From Cohnella terricola (GTDB lineage Bacteria; Bacillota; Bacilli; Paenibacillales; Paenibacillaceae), in NCBI RefSeq assembly GCF_007786475.1, contig NZ_VNJJ01000003.1:460768-524767 (forward strand): DNA of 64,000 bases. Direction: 5' to 3'. Positions 63,881 to 64,000 of the stretch are shown one piece after another. Both the position numbers and the translations under genes were made by a program. Each line of letters begins with the position of its first letter. Position 1 is the stretch's first letter. The notes beneath the pieces were generated by a model. The model saw only the letters and a program-made list of their open reading frames with translations, had not been told where the DNA came from and ran no database searches.

Positions 63881-64000
63881 AGAGTAAAGAACTGAAAATA
63901 AATTCAGCCCCTCCTCATCAAACCGTACTTGAGGTTTTCCCTCATACGGCTTTCCGATGTTCGTCATTCATGTGCATGCAACTTACAATAGCGTTTTAAG
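63881..64000 (-). mobile_element. Group II intron, 3' end (domains V and VI), partial
   Basis: Reverse strand. AAGCCGTAT and AAGTACGGTTT enclose a GAGG/CCTC stem with a GAAAA loop (63920-63953). The AGC triad, the loop and the 2-base bulge before GTACGG match domain V. Then GGGGCTGAA and TTCAGTTCTTT form a domain VI stem with an A left unpaired just before CTCT (63883-63915), as for the branch-point adenosine. The 3' boundary is near 63880; the final dinucleotide AG differs from the usual AY, so it may be damaged or I may be off by a few bases. The rest of the intron lies beyond the window. Confidence 0.8.
63964..64000 (-). CDS. Possible C terminus of the intron-encoded reverse transcriptase
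   Basis: One reverse frame is open from the edge to a TGA at 63964-63966 and ends RYCKLHAHE. Its place a few bases before domain V fits a group II intron reverse transcriptase/maturase ending inside domain IV. Twelve residues are too few for a family call. Confidence 0.3.
   Translation of the reverse strand, partial: LKRYCKLHAHE

Overview
The window reads as a chromosomal segment of a Gram-positive, low-to-mid GC member of the Firmicutes, most likely Paenibacillaceae (Paenibacillus/Cohnella type). The basis is strong AGGAGG-type ribosome binding sites with many GTG and TTG starts, a class I fructose-bisphosphate aldolase of the staphylococcal type, a tandem dynamin of the DynA type, a proline-type T-box leader, B. 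subtilis-like methionine-salvage genes (mtnU, mtnE, mtnW, mtnX, mtnB) and an S-layer-homology protein. The genus is inference; no rRNA or tRNA gene was found to anchor it. Nearly all of the window is ordinary core genome, with two repeat-filled intergenic regions and the edge of a mobile intron.

Layout. 1-9.6 kb: the 5' end of an FtsW/RodA-like gene, fda, a DinB-like protein, a membrane GGDEF protein, an aldo/keto reductase, a chemoreceptor, and the copper module csoR-copZ-copA with two matching CsoR-type operators. 9.6-15.7 kb: a DHA2 efflux pump with its TetR regulator, molybdate ModA/ModB without ModC, a lipoprotein serpin, and an XRE regulator facing a small acidic protein across two palindromic operators. 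15.6-21.7 kb: divergent sensor kinase and response regulator, a methyltransferase, a CapA-like lipoprotein, a MarR regulator and a 58-residue protein. 21.7-33.4 kb: topoisomerase IV (parE-parC), a GDSL-hydrolase/ABC-2 operon, a repeat-rich gap, and a heterodimeric ABC exporter. 33.6-46.7 kb: a tandem dynamin coupled to nth, an SLH protein, a cell-wall amidase, leuC-leuD with a divergent LysR regulator, and a second repeat-rich gap. 46.7-55.5 kb: a methionine-salvage cluster with a T-box-controlled proBAC operon nested inside it. 55.5-64 kb: hbd-ackA-asnS-dnaD, an ECF sigma factor with its cognate membrane regulator, a shortened FtsH-like protease with a small membrane partner, and the 3' end of a group II intron at the right edge.

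Genes that work together: CsoR/CopZ/CopA (copper export); TetR/MFS (efflux); ModA/ModB (molybdate uptake, ATPase missing here); ParE/ParC; two half-transporters whose NBD defects are complementary; ProB/ProA/ProC (proline synthesis from glutamate); MtnE/MtnW/MtnX/MtnB/MtnU (methylthioadenosine recycling); LeuC/LeuD (isopropylmalate isomerase); ECF sigma and its membrane regulator.

The most unusual structure is a family of intergenic repeats built on a core close to CTGAGCGACGGGGATAGCG. It occurs at two separate loci (about 29.2-29.75 kb and 45.9-46.67 kb), each time as a tandem array in one orientation followed by a tandem array in the opposite orientation. A different group of four roughly 24-bp palindromes sits between the T-box terminator and proB. 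Function is unknown for both. All coordinates, motifs and promoter spacings were read by eye; no database search or folding program was run.
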